Positions 1 to 8,571 are shown, counted from the first letter of the stretch. The stretch: DNA of 64,000 bases from JBFMAI01 sp040755725 (GCA_040755725.1 JBFMAI010000040.1:124001-188000); one strand, 5' to 3'. Numbers and translations are program-made. Notes: generated from the sequence alone by a model not told the origin.

Positions 1-184
1 CGTGCCAAGAGCGACCGCCAGGCCCACTCCGCCAACCGGATTGTACCACGGGTGGGTCGGCCGCGGACGTGGCTTCGCGGCGTCCGCGTCTGACGGCGTT
101 TTTGACCGCCGACGGTGGACGCGGTACGCTGACGCCGCAATTGGAGACGGGGTGTCGGGTTGGCTGCCGGCGTCCCGTGGGTCG

Positions 185-1237
185 ATGTCGTCCTCAACTC
201 ACAGGTGCCCCATGCCCGGTCCGCCTGAGCGACACGAACGACTTCGGAATCTCGCCACCGCCGTCCTGGTGCTCGCGTACGTGGGCGGCGTCGTGGCGAT
301 CGTGTCGGGGATCAGTCTCTGGTTCGCCCACGGCGCGTGGACCGCCGGGGCCCCGCTGATCGTCGCGGGTCTGGCCGTGATCCTCGTGGCAGTCCTGCTC
401 TACTGCCAGGTGGTGCTTATCCAGCGGTTCACGAATTATGCTTATCGCGCCTACGACGTACTGCTGGAGGCGGCGGACCTGCTGCGACGGCAGGAGGAGC
501 ACTCGCGCACTATCGCGGAGAACAGCAACCTCTCGGACTGGGCCAAGCGGGTGGTCTACCGCGAGAAGGACTACGAGTTCCTTCGCGACGCGATTCAGGG
601 GGCCGTCATTCGACAGGACTGGGAATCGGCCGAGCACCTGATCCGCGACGTGGAGACGGTCTTCGGCTACCGCGACGAGGCCGCCAAACTGCGCGAGACG
701 CTGGAGCAGGCCCGGCGTTCGACGACGGAGGAGCGCATTGCCGCCGCCCTAGCCCGCTTCGAGTTGCTGTGCAGCCAGCGCAAGTGGGAGCAGGCCCGCA
801 CCGAGTGCGAGCGGCTGGCCGCCCTGTTCCCCGGTTACACCGCGATCGCCGAGCTGCCGCGGCAGATCGAGCGCCGCCGGCAGGAGATCAAGCAGCAATT
901 GTTGAAGGACTACGATCAGGCAGTGCGCGGGGAGGACGTGGATCGGGCCCACCGGTTGCTCTTCGAGCTCGACCAGTACCTCGTGCCGAAGGAGGCCGAG
1001 GCGCTGAAGGAATCGGCCCGTGGCGTGTTCCGCGCGCGGCTCGAACAGCTCAAGACGCGGTTTACGCTGGCGGTGTCGTACAAGCAGTTTCCCAGCGCCA
1101 TCGAAGCGGGCGAGCAGCTCATCCGCGAGTTCCCCAACAGCGGCTACGCGCAGGAGATCTCGAAGCTGCTGCCGGTCCTGCGGCAACGCGCCGGCCAAGC
1201 GGAAGCCGGAACGCCGACCTCCCCGACCGCTTCCTAG
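185..1237 (+). CDS. Two-TM membrane protein with helical TPR-like cytoplasmic domain
   Basis: A 350-residue protein of unknown function. Two hydrophobic segments (about residues 23-47 and 54-76) form an N-terminal hairpin. A long charged, almost wholly helical region follows, with repeated pairs of amphipathic helices such as QDWESAEHLIRDVETVFGY and KQFPSAIEAGEQLIREFPNS. This pattern resembles degenerate tetratricopeptide repeats, so a scaffold role at the inner face of the membrane is plausible. The reading frame is open back to the window edge, but the upstream part is Arg/Gly-rich and lacks a protein-like pattern. I start at ATG 185; ATG 212 is an equally good alternative. No catalytic motif is visible, and the next gene on this strand starts about 330 bases downstream. 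Confidence 0.7.
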   Translation: MSSSTHRCPMPGPPERHERLRNLATAVLVLAYVGGVVAIVSGISLWFAHGAWTAGAPLIVAGLAVILVAVLLYCQVVLIQRFTNYAYRAYDVLLEAADLLRRQEEHSRTIAENSNLSDWAKRVVYREKDYEFLRDAIQGAVIRQDWESAEHLIRDVETVFGYRDEAAKLRETLEQARRSTTEERIAAALARFELLCSQRKWEQARTECERLAALFPGYTAIAELPRQIERRRQEIKQQLLKDYDQAVRGEDVDRAHRLLFELDQYLVPKEAEALKESARGVFRARLEQLKTRFTLAVSYKQFPSAIEAGEQLIREFPNSGYAQEISKLLPVLRQRAGQAEAGTPTSPTAS

Positions 1238-1400
1238 AGCCTCCGAGCGAGCCGAGCGACCGGTCACGGAATGCCCGCACGGGAATGTCGGCCGATCGTT
1301 CACTGGCGGCCCCCTTCTTCCAGAGGCTATCTTACGCGCTCGTGAATCCTCCGTGCCCGACTTGAAGTATGGAGAACCCCGCAGGGATCGAGGGTATTCA

Positions 1401-1437
1401 CCCTCCCCCCACCTCTCCCTGACAGCGAGGGGTGGCA
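1401..1437. repeat. Family A palindromic repeat (CCCTCCC/GGGAGGG type)
   Basis: Degenerate copy of a short C-rich/G-rich imperfect inverted repeat (CCCTCCCCCCACCTCTCCCT followed by a G-rich arm). Other copies lie near 3291, 8641, 19250, 25420, 31245 and 61206. The rest of the 1238-1565 intergenic stretch shows nothing else recognisable. Confidence 0.55.
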
Positions 1438-1565
1438 GTGTGCTTGGTCCCGCGGATTGTCCGGGCTAGTCGGCCCGAGGCGCCCGTGCCCCACGGCGTC
1501 ACGCCCGCTGCTGCCGAGATATGGGAAATCCCCCGTCCACGCTTCCGCACCCGGGCCAACCTCCG

Positions 1566-2708
1566 ATGGCGGTCATCGAGCCCTTGCGTTGTTCCGCCGT
1601 CCTGACGCACCACTGGCTGGTTCGCGTCCGCGGCGGCGAGAAGGTGTTGGAAGCGATCGGCGAATTGCTCCCGGGCTGTCCGGTCTACACGCTGGTCTGT
1701 GACCAGGACGGGATGGCGGGCTCACCGCTCGCCGACCGGCCGATTCACACGTCGCCGCTCCAGTGGCTTCCGGGGGCAACGCGGCACTACCCCAAGCTGC
1801 TGCCGTTGCTGCCGTGGGCCGCGCGGCGCGTCCGACTGCCGCCGGCGGACCTAGTCGTCTGCTCGGACGCAGCCATCGCCAAGGCGATGCGGCCCGACCC
1901 GCGCAGCAAGGTTGTTTGCTACTGCCACTCGCCGATGCGCTACGTGTGGGACCTGGCCGACGAGTACCGGCGGGACGTGCCGTGGGCACTGCGGCCGTTG
2001 TGGAGACCGCTGTGCGAACGAGTGCGGCGGGCCGACCGCGCGGCCGCGCAGCGGGTGGACGTGTTCGTGGCCAACTCGCGGCACGTCGCGGAGCGGATTC
2101 GGCGGCATTACGGCCGCGAGGCGGTCGTCGTCCATCCGCCGGTGGAGGTCCCGGCCGCAGCGGCAACGGGGCCGCGCGACGAGTACTACCTGTGCGTGGG
2201 GTATCACACGGCGTACAAGCGGCTGGATCTGGCGGTGGCGGCGTGCGCGCGGCTGGGACGCCGACTGGTCGTCATCGGCGACGGGCCGGACGTGACGCGG
2301 CTGCGGGCGGCGCGGCCCCAAGGCGTCGAATGGCTCGGCTGGCAAGCGGCCGAGGTCATCAACGACCATTATCGCCGGGCGGCGGCGCTGCTCTTCCCCG
2401 GCGAAGAGGACTTCGGCATCGTGCCGGTCGAGGCCATCGCTCACGGCTGCCCCGTGGTCGCTTATGGCGTGGGCGGGGCGACGGAGACGGTATTGCCGGA
2501 GCAGACCGGCGTGTGGTTTGAGTCGCCGACGGTGGATGCGCTGGTCGCGGCGATGCAGCGGTGCGAGGCGTTGCGGTTCGACCCGGTGCGGATGCACCAG
2601 CACGCGCAGCAGTTCACGAGGGAGCGGTTTCTGCGGCAGATGCGGGGAGTCCTGGCGGCGACGCTCGCGGGCGGGCCAGCAGGTAGCCCAATCCGAACGC
2701 CACCGTGA
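1566..2708 (+). CDS. GT4-family glycosyltransferase (GT-B fold)
   Basis: Predicted cytoplasmic retaining glycosyltransferase of family GT4 (Glycos_transf_1), transferring a sugar from a nucleotide-sugar donor, probably in surface polysaccharide synthesis. Visible signatures are the N-terminal HHWLVRVRGGEKVLEAI segment, HSPMRYVWDL in the acceptor half, the domain-linking GYHTAYKRLDLAV segment and the donor-site EEDFGIVPVEAIAHGCPVVA with the E-x7-E spacing. Length (380 residues from this start) is normal. ATG 1566 is preferred because homologues usually begin only a few residues before the HxWL motif; ATG 1521 in the same frame would add 15 residues. Neither has a strong Shine-Dalgarno. Its last 95 bases overlap the end of the convergent symporter gene. 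Confidence 0.85.
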   Translation: MAVIEPLRCSAVLTHHWLVRVRGGEKVLEAIGELLPGCPVYTLVCDQDGMAGSPLADRPIHTSPLQWLPGATRHYPKLLPLLPWAARRVRLPPADLVVCSDAAIAKAMRPDPRSKVVCYCHSPMRYVWDLADEYRRDVPWALRPLWRPLCERVRRADRAAAQRVDVFVANSRHVAERIRRHYGREAVVVHPPVEVPAAAATGPRDEYYLCVGYHTAYKRLDLAVAACARLGRRLVVIGDGPDVTRLRAARPQGVEWLGWQAAEVINDHYRRAAALLFPGEEDFGIVPVEAIAHGCPVVAYGVGGATETVLPEQTGVWFESPTVDALVAAMQRCEALRFDPVRMHQHAQQFTRERFLRQMRGVLAATLAGGPAGSPIRTPP

Positions 2709-4458
2709 AACCGATTGGGACGTTCCACGGCCACGCGACGGTGAGAGCGTGGCCCGTGAGCGGGTACCGGTAGCCACACAGGAACACGGCCACGGCGCCG
2801 GCGGTCGCCACCAGGGCGGTCGCGGGTCCGTCGCGCTGCGGGTCGGGGTGCCGGCCGCCGGGGCGGATGAAAACGCCGATGATCCAGCCGGCCAGCGTCA
2901 GGGCCCCCAGGATCGCGGTCGCGTAGACGGCCCAAAGCTCGTGCCACGAGACAGCGAGGACGGTGATGACGGAGAGCGGGGCCGCGGCGAGGATGCCACG
3001 GGCGTCTACGTTGAGCCGGAACAGCGCGAGTAAGAACGCCGCCAGCATGGCTCCACCGGTGTAGGTGGCCATCGCCAGCGCGAGATTGAGGATGTCGCCG
3101 TACCGTTCCAGCGCCAGCACGGTGACCTGGGCCATCGCGCACAGCAGGATGGCCCAGCATACGACCAGGACGCGGGCGGCACGGACATAGTGGCGCTCGT
3201 CGGGGTGGGAAGCTGCGCCAGCGCCCCCCGCACCACGAGTTCCCTCCGCGGGAAGCGTGCGCGCGGAGGCCGCTGAACGTGGTGGTACAACGCCCTCCGC
3301 CAACGCCTCCCTCGACGGGAGGGGGGTGGCGCGACCACTTCTTGCCTCGCGCCACGGGCGATAGAACGTCGAAACCACGGTTTGGCTGAGGGCGGCCAGG
3401 ACGGAATCGAGGCTCGAAATCGCCGCCGCGAACACACCCGCGATGATCAGGCCGGTCAACCCTGGCGGGATTTCCTGAAGGATGAACAGGGGGAAAATGC
3501 GATCGACGCGCTGGCTGACCAGCTCCGCGGCCTCCCCGGTCAGCGGGTGATGTTGGTAGAAAGCGTACAGGCCAAGGCCGACGGCCAGGGCCACGACCGT
3601 CACGATCTGGCCGACGCTGCTGACGATGATGGCGGCGCGGGCCGCGCGGGGCCCACGGCAGCAGAACATCCGCTGGGCGACGAGCTGGTCGGTACCGTAG
3701 GCGTTGAGGCACAGGACCGTGTTGGCGAGCAGCGCGGCCCAGATGGTGAAGGCCGCGTTGGGGTCGAGGCTGAAGTTCCAGAACCGGAGTTTGCCGGCCT
3801 CCGCCGCGACGCTCAGCACCTCACCCGCGCCGCCCGGCAACTCGTGGACGACGTAGACCAGGGCGGCGACGAGGCCCAGCACGAAGACGCCGAACTGAAT
3901 CACGTCGGTCCAGATCACCGTGGTGATGCCGCCCAGCAGCGTCCACAGCACGGCGACGGCGCCGATGGTCCAGATCGACGCCCCCAGCGGCAGGCCGGTC
4001 ATCAGTTGCAGAATGAGCGCGGTGAGCAGGACGCGGACGCTCTGGCCCAGCACGGCCCCGAGCATGAACAGCCCCGTTGTGACCGCGCGGACCGACAGGC
4101 CCAGGCGAGCACCCATGTAGTCATAGGGGCTGTAGATTTCACGCTCGTAGAACGCCGGCACGAACCACACGCCGATGATGACGCGGGCCAGGATCGCCCC
4201 GAGCGCCAGTTGCAGGTATGTGCAATCCCCGCCCTGGGCGAACACCACCGCCGGAACGCTGACGAAGGTCACGGCACTGATCTCGGTGGCGATGATCGAG
4301 CTGCTGACGGCGTACCAGGGGAGCCGGCGGCCGCCCAGGAAGAAATCGCGCAACGTGGCCTGCCGACCGGCCAGCCGCGCGCCCAGGAGCGTCGTCAACA
4401 GGAGGTAGCCGATCAGGACGGCCCAGTCGGCAACGAGGAAGTGACCCGTCAGCGGCAA
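2614..4458 (-). CDS. Sodium:solute symporter (SSS family)
   Basis: Inner-membrane secondary transporter of about 614 residues with 13-14 hydrophobic helices. Family features are the early GYLLLTTLLGARLAGRQATL and FFLGGRRLPWYAVSSSIIATE segments, the GGITTVIWTDVIQF loop and the AGVFAAAISSLDSVLAALSQ helix that in this family contributes to Na+ binding. The substrate cannot be read from sequence. The loop after about residue 375 carries a roughly 60-residue low-complexity insertion that includes a family A palindromic repeat translated as TPLPSREALAEG. The annotated start is TTG, lying directly against a GGAGGA motif; the CTG six bases further on has better Shine-Dalgarno spacing. The 3' end overlaps the convergent glycosyltransferase gene by 95 bases. 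Confidence 0.88.
   Translation of the reverse strand: MPLTGHFLVADWAVLIGYLLLTTLLGARLAGRQATLRDFFLGGRRLPWYAVSSSIIATEISAVTFVSVPAVVFAQGGDCTYLQLALGAILARVIIGVWFVPAFYEREIYSPYDYMGARLGLSVRAVTTGLFMLGAVLGQSVRVLLTALILQLMTGLPLGASIWTIGAVAVLWTLLGGITTVIWTDVIQFGVFVLGLVAALVYVVHELPGGAGEVLSVAAEAGKLRFWNFSLDPNAAFTIWAALLANTVLCLNAYGTDQLVAQRMFCCRGPRAARAAIIVSSVGQIVTVVALAVGLGLYAFYQHHPLTGEAAELVSQRVDRIFPLFILQEIPPGLTGLIIAGVFAAAISSLDSVLAALSQTVVSTFYRPWREARSGRATPLPSREALAEGVVPPRSAASARTLPAEGTRGAGGAGAASHPDERHYVRAARVLVVCWAILLCAMAQVTVLALERYGDILNLALAMATYTGGAMLAAFLLALFRLNVDARGILAAAPLSVITVLAVSWHELWAVYATAILGALTLAGWIIGVFIRPGGRHPDPQRDGPATALVATAGAVAVFLCGYRYPLTGHALTVAWPWNVPIGFTVAFGLGYLLARPRASPPGLPASAAETAPS
3291..3332. repeat. Family A palindromic repeat inside the symporter gene
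   Basis: C-rich arm with CCAACGCCTCCCTCGACGGG followed by AGGGGGGTGG. It is translated in frame within a cytoplasmic loop of the symporter and is not part of the conserved SSS fold. Confidence 0.6.
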
Positions 4459-4612
4459 TCCTCCAAACCGTCTGCCCGCGCGGCCGGCACGCGACTTCGC
4501 CGAATGACCGGGGCGAAATGGTCAACGCCGCTTTGTACAGCGCGGTCGCGGCCGTGTCACCGGCCGCTGCGCAGGGCCCCGATGCGGATCAGCGTCACCC
4601 AGGGCAGCCAAC

Positions 4613-4667
4613 AGGACCCACCACGCGCGTGGTGGGCCGCTCGGCCACGCACCGGCGTGGGCGGTTC
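4613..4667. repeat. Family F double-hairpin repeat (CCACCACGCGCGTGGTGG type)
   Basis: Two adjacent hairpins: CCACCACGCGCGTGGTGG and CCACGCACCGGCGTGG. A diverged copy with the same layout lies inside malQ at 33352-33407. It sits in the 549-base divergent gap 4459-5007, where otherwise only a possible -10 (TATACT, 4932-4937) is seen. Confidence 0.55.
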
Positions 4668-5007
4668 TGATAGGCGCTCCAGACCTGGACCGGAGCACCC
4701 CAACCATGTCGACCGAATCTCGAGAAACCCGCTTGCGAAACCAGAAGACGCCAACGGTCGAAGAGCATCAACCAGTCCGCCCACTATCCTGATGCCGACC
4801 CCTGCCGATGGTGCGCGGCGTCTTCGCCGGCCCCTGTGCACTGCTGCCACATTGGTTCATCGTCAGCGCCAGGACCGTCATGCGACTTCGTCGGGCCCGT
4901 CGGACACCTGGGGCGCATTGCCACGCGGGCTTATACTTGGCGCGAAAGCGGCCGCAGCCGTCCTCACCAACGTCACCCGGCACGGTAGCTTCGAGGAGGC
5001 GCAGACC

Positions 5008-5766
5008 ATGAATCGACTTGGGGTAACGAGCAACAGGCTGGCGGGTGGATCGCGCAGCGGCGAGTGGATCGGGGTTCTGGGCCTGGCGACGATCATGGTC
5101 TTCGGCGGCGGCGGCTGCCCGCCGGTATCGAGCGCCCTGCTGGGGCCGTACGCGGACTACCTGCCGTCGGCCGAAGACCTGCAGCGCTACGAGCAGGAGT
5201 GGAACGAGTTCAACGCGCAACTTGAGAACCTGCCGCAGGTCAGCGTGCGGATCATCAACAACACCGCCGCTTCCGCCCGCGTGGTCTTGGCGTGCGGGCT
5301 CGAAGGGCCGGAGTACCCCGGCGAGGAGTTCCCGTTCAGCTTCGTGAGTTCCTCGTCCCCGTACCTGGAGTACACCCAGGAGCATTCCGTGCTGGTTGCG
5401 CCGAACGGCACGGCCAACGGCGAGATCGGCTGCGGCGATGTCATCGGCATCGCGGCGTTCGTCCCGGTCGATTCGTACGCGAGCTTCGACTCCTACGACA
5501 CATACGACCCGTTCGGGCTGTACCTGACGGGCGGCAACGTGGCCCTCGCCGGCGTGGGGCAGCCGGTCGAGGAGGCGGTCTTCACCGGCGACGTGGTGTA
5601 CACCGTACGCTTCGTCCGGCCGGCGGAGGACGGCCTCGACTGCGCCACTGAGCGGCTGGTGATCACGATTGACACGCCGGCCACCGAGAGCGTTTACGAC
5701 GGCCAGAGGCACTTGGTCACGGGAGCGGTGCCGGGCACCGGGACGGTCGCCATCAAAGCCAAGTAG
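5008..5766 (+). CDS. Putative exported lipoprotein, unknown function
   Basis: 252 residues, not assigned to a known family. The N-terminus has basic residues followed by a hydrophobic stretch (WIGVLGLATIMVFGGGGC) ending in a cysteine, which suggests a signal peptide with a weak lipobox. A helical segment YEQEWNEFNAQLENL is followed by a beta-rich domain that discusses as VRIINNTAASARVVLACG and VVYTVRFVRPAEDG strands. The ATG is chosen because GAGGAGG lies nine bases upstream and a TATACT -10-like box is at 4932-4937. The reading frame extends far upstream, but that part is antisense to the symporter and was excluded. The gene is divergent from the symporter and followed by a good terminator. 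Confidence 0.78.
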   Translation: MNRLGVTSNRLAGGSRSGEWIGVLGLATIMVFGGGGCPPVSSALLGPYADYLPSAEDLQRYEQEWNEFNAQLENLPQVSVRIINNTAASARVVLACGLEGPEYPGEEFPFSFVSSSSPYLEYTQEHSVLVAPNGTANGEIGCGDVIGIAAFVPVDSYASFDSYDTYDPFGLYLTGGNVALAGVGQPVEEAVFTGDVVYTVRFVRPAEDGLDCATERLVITIDTPATESVYDGQRHLVTGAVPGTGTVAIKAK

Positions 5767-5830
5767 TATCCCCCCCGGGGGGGTGCCACCCGCCGCACAT
5801 CCCGCGGCGGTACCAGCCCGGGTCAGAACG

Positions 5831-5882
5831 CGAAGCGCTGGCGAGCGCGCCTGACAGCAGCGCACGCTGGCGCTTCGTTTTC
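5831..5882 (+). terminator. Rho-independent terminator after the lipoprotein gene
   Basis: Outer arms CGAAGCGC and GCGCTTCG (5831-5838 and 5870-5877) enclose a GC-rich inner fold and are followed directly by TTTTCT. Confidence 0.65.
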
Positions 5883-5952
5883 TGGTTGACGACTTCCGCG
5901 GGACGCCCGGTCTTTCAGCAGCTTCACCCCGGTCGTATTTCCGAACCTGCCA

Positions 5953-5989
5953 TTGATTTGCGAGTGTTATAGTGTACTATAACAGTATG
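5953..5989 (+). promoter_or_regulatory. Promoter with 18-bp operator palindrome; probable leaderless start
   Basis: GTTATAGT-GT-ACTATAAC (5966-5983) is a perfect 8-bp inverted repeat. It overlaps a plausible promoter: TTGATT at 5953-5958 and TACTAT at 5975-5980 with a 16-base spacer. Transcription would begin at or within a few bases of the ATG at 5987, and no Shine-Dalgarno is present, so the message may be leaderless. Autorepression by the encoded GntR/YtrA-type protein is the simplest reading; this is inference. Confidence 0.65.
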
Positions 5990-6622
5990 AGACTGCGTCT
6001 GGTTCCATCGTCCGGGCTGCCGATCTACCGGCAGATCGTGGAGCAGGTGGCCGAGCAGATTGCCTGCGGCCGCCTGCGAGTGGGGAATCGGCTTCCCAGC
6101 GTACGCGAGCTGGCCCGGGCCCTGCCCGCCAACCAGAACACCGTCCTCAAGGCCTACGAGCTGCTCGAGCGCGACGGGCTGATCGCCCGCCGGCATGGCG
6201 ACGGGACGTTTGTCGCCCGGGACGTGGCGACCGTCAGCGCGACGGAGCGTCGGCGCGTCCTCGAAGACCTGCTGGCACAGGCTGCGGCGAAAGCCCAGCT
6301 CTACGGCATCGGTTCGAGTGAGCTGCACCGCCTGCTGGATCAGGAGATTGCGCGGCTTTCGCAAGAAAGAGGGGACTTCGCGGACGCCGGGAGACATGAG
6401 AGCGAGGTTCCCGCTGAGCCGCGGGAGGGCAAAGCTCCCACTGAGCCGCGCCTTGGTGCGGGAGCGGCGGCTCGGCAGGAGCCTCACCCTCCCAACTCCG
6501 GAGTTGGCCGGCATCGCGCACCGGCTGCAGGGGCGGCTGGGCAGGAGCCTCGCCCTCCCCACCCGGGCGGTGGTCCCGCTGAAGTCCGTGAGGCGCCAGA
6601 AGGAGAGGGCCGGCATGAGTGA
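5987..6622 (+). CDS. GntR-family (YtrA-type) transcriptional regulator with repeat-derived tail
   Basis: DNA-binding repressor of the ABC transporter encoded downstream. Residues 1-76 form the winged helix-turn-helix of the GntR/YtrA subfamily (GLPIYRQIVEQVAEQIACG, LPSVRELARAL, NTVLKAYELLERDGLI, RHGDGTFVA). A short helical segment follows to about residue 135. Residues from about 138 to 211 are unlike the family, which usually ends near 125 residues: the tail is translated from tandem GEAPAEP-type palindromic repeats (SEVPAEPREGKAPTEP, QEPHPP, QEPRPP). The start is ATG 5987, at the end of an 18-bp operator palindrome. The stop overlaps the ATG of the ABC ATPase (ATGAGTGA), so the two genes are translationally coupled. 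Confidence 0.85.
   Translation: MRLRLVPSSGLPIYRQIVEQVAEQIACGRLRVGNRLPSVRELARALPANQNTVLKAYELLERDGLIARRHGDGTFVARDVATVSATERRRVLEDLLAQAAAKAQLYGIGSSELHRLLDQEIARLSQERGDFADAGRHESEVPAEPREGKAPTEPRLGAGAAARQEPHPPNSGVGRHRAPAAGAAGQEPRPPHPGGGPAEVREAPEGEGRHE
6402..6560. repeat. Family B (GEAPAEP) palindromic repeats, tandem and partial copies
   Basis: At least three partial copies of the GGCAGGAGCCTCGCCCTCCC element in both orientations (6402-6493 and 6533-6560). They encode the tail of the GntR regulator. Relatives are at 16001-16055, 34447-34478 and 59250-59320. Confidence 0.65.
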
Positions 6623-7421
6623 ACCCATGATCGCAATCCGTGGGCTGTCGAAAGCGTTCGGCCGCAACCGCGTGCTCGATGGCGTGGACCTGACCGTGCC
6701 CCGCGGCTCTGTCTTTGGGTTCCTAGGGCTGAATGGGGCCGGCAAGTCCACCACCATCCGCATCCTCCTGGGGCTGCTGCGGCCGGATGGCGGATCGTGC
6801 CGGGTGGCGGGGACCGACCCGCTGACCGAGCCGATCGAAACCCGCCGCCGCGTCGGCTACATGGCCGAGAACCAGACGATGTACGCGTGGATGAGGGTGG
6901 CCGAGATCATCGCCTGGTGCGGGCGGTTCTACCCCCGTTGGGACGCGGGGTTAGCAGAGGAGCTGCGCGGGCAGATGGGCCTGGCGGCCGACGCCAAGGT
7001 CGGCACGTTGTCGAAGGGGCAAACCAGCAAGCTCGCGCTGCTGCTGGCCCTCGCCCACCGGCCGGAGCTGGTCATTCTCGACGACCCGGTGCCGGGGCTC
7101 GACCCGCTGGCCCGACGCGATTTCGTGCGTGATGTCATCGGCCAGCTTCAGGCCCGCGACGTGACGGTCTTCTTCTCGTCACACCTGCTGTACGAGATCG
7201 AGCCGATCTGCGACCACGTGGCGATTCTGCACGACGGCCGGATCGTGGTCAGTGAGCCGGTGGAGGCGTTGCGGACGCGCGTGAAGCGCGTGGAGCTGCG
7301 GCCGCGCCGAGCGGGCATGGCGCCTCGGTACCAAGTCCATCGCCTGGACCGTCGGCCTGACGATGATGCTCGTTTGCACGTTGGCCATGTCGGAGGTGGG
7401 CAGCAACGCCAACATCAGTGA
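6615..7421 (+). CDS. ABC transporter ATP-binding protein with aberrant C-terminus
   Basis: Cytoplasmic ATPase subunit of an ABC transporter, 268 residues. Walker A is GLNGAGKST (about residues 36-44), the signature is LSKGQTSKLALLLAL and Walker B is LVILDDPVPGLDP, with Asp where Glu is usual, as seen in the YtrB-like group that pairs with GntR regulators. The H-loop (FFSSHLLYEIE) is present. After VKRVEL (about residue 228) the sequence turns into an Arg/Asp/His-rich string unlike the family. In the neighbouring frame the same DNA encodes a hydrophobic segment (SIAWTVGLTMMLVCTLAM) continuous with the next gene. I infer that a deletion joined this gene to the permease gene, leaving an out-of-frame tail. 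The core remains intact. Confidence 0.85.
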   Translation: MSEPMIAIRGLSKAFGRNRVLDGVDLTVPRGSVFGFLGLNGAGKSTTIRILLGLLRPDGGSCRVAGTDPLTEPIETRRRVGYMAENQTMYAWMRVAEIIAWCGRFYPRWDAGLAEELRGQMGLAADAKVGTLSKGQTSKLALLLALAHRPELVILDDPVPGLDPLARRDFVRDVIGQLQARDVTVFFSSHLLYEIEPICDHVAILHDGRIVVSEPVEALRTRVKRVELRPRRAGMAPRYQVHRLDRRPDDDARLHVGHVGGGQQRQHQ

Positions 7422-8571
7422 CGCGCATTGGGTCCCGGCGCCACTCCCCGCGGCGTATTCGCACTGGGCCATCGGGCGGGCGCGCATCGCGGAGGGGGTT
7501 GGGGGCCACTTTGTAAACCTGTACGACATCAGTGCGCGGAGCGAAATCCAGTGTCATCCCCGTAGCGTGGGTACTTACGATTGGCTCTCGGCCGGGTCGC
7601 CGGTGCCGCAGACGGCCGTGCCGCTGTTCGACGCGAATGACGAGCTCCACGTGGTGGTCTCAAGCGTGCCGCGACCGCGGTCGGCGGACGAAGGCCGCGT
7701 GTCGCGGGAATGTCCGCTGCCGTTCATTATCTCCGTCGACTGGAACGCGGACACGGCGGGCCCACGGCGGGAACTGGAACGGCCGGAGCTGATCCCGCCG
7801 CAGGCATGGTGGATAGAGGTCTATGCCGCCGCGATTCAGCCGCCCCACCTGTTTGTCCTGTACTACTACATGGTGCCAAGGACGGGCGTGCAGCCCGGCA
7901 CGCCGACGTCCGATCACCTTCTTGCCGTCGCCTGCTACGGCTGGGACGACGGCCCGACGGGGTTGATTGACGCGCGGAAGCTGGGCCGTGGCTCGCCGCC
8001 GGAGCGGGAGCGCTATTCGTACTGGTGGCGGGCCCCTCAGCTTCGTCGGGGGGTGGATGGCCGGCTGCAAGCGCTGGAGGCGCCCTTCCCGCCGCCGCGT
8101 GACCTGGAGCCGTGGCGGTCGAGCGGCCTCGGGCGTGTGTACGACTACGATGTCGAATCGGAAGTCAGCAAGGGGTTGTCGCTGAGGACGAGTCTGCGCG
8201 TCGACGATGACACGCTCGCGGTGAGCAACCGCACGCAATTCGCCGTCGCCCAGGTGTACGACACGCTTCGGGCACGGAACGGGCAGCCCATCTACCTGAC
8301 GAAGCTGGTGGGGCGGGTGCGCGCCAGCCCCTGGGCGCTGCTGTTTCGGTCCGACTGGCCGATCATGGTCCCCGGGCGCACGGGGCAGGTCTGGGAGGTC
8401 CACGATGCCGGGGCGATCGGCTACGACGTTTCGGACCCGCGGCGGCCGCACAAGCTGGCGCACGTGTCGAGCCACCCGATCGTCGATGCGCTCTCTGGCT
8501 CGGAGTATCTGCTCCTTGTTCACCAGGCGGGCATTTCGATCGTCCGGCACCCGCCGCTGTCGCGGGAGTGA
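7363..8571 (+). CDS. Possible C-terminal remnant of an ABC permease; beta-rich extracytoplasmic domain
   Basis: 402 residues, no family recognised. It begins with a short hydrophobic stretch (MMLVCTLAM; the open frame reaches back to 7285 with GTKSIAWTVGLT before it). A long beta-rich region follows, with repeated strand pairs such as VNLYDISARSEI, LHVVVSSVPRP, FVLYYYMVPRTG and LLLVHQAGISIV that suggests a propeller-like fold. In GntR-ABC operons the third gene is normally a permease with about six to twelve helices, and these are missing here. I therefore read it as the extracytoplasmic tail of a permease whose membrane part was lost in a deletion that also took the ATPase tail. It overlaps the ATPase gene by 59 bases in another frame, and its true start is uncertain. 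Confidence 0.6.
   Translation: MMLVCTLAMSEVGSNANISDAHWVPAPLPAAYSHWAIGRARIAEGVGGHFVNLYDISARSEIQCHPRSVGTYDWLSAGSPVPQTAVPLFDANDELHVVVSSVPRPRSADEGRVSRECPLPFIISVDWNADTAGPRRELERPELIPPQAWWIEVYAAAIQPPHLFVLYYYMVPRTGVQPGTPTSDHLLAVACYGWDDGPTGLIDARKLGRGSPPERERYSYWWRAPQLRRGVDGRLQALEAPFPPPRDLEPWRSSGLGRVYDYDVESEVSKGLSLRTSLRVDDDTLAVSNRTQFAVAQVYDTLRARNGQPIYLTKLVGRVRASPWALLFRSDWPIMVPGRTGQVWEVHDAGAIGYDVSDPRRPHKLAHVSSHPIVDALSGSEYLLLVHQAGISIVRHPPLSRE

Noticed and set aside
3382..5007. Long open frame on the + strand running into the lipoprotein gene
   Set aside because: It is antisense to the conserved symporter, Gln/Asp/His-rich, and has no start signal; the supported start is 5008.
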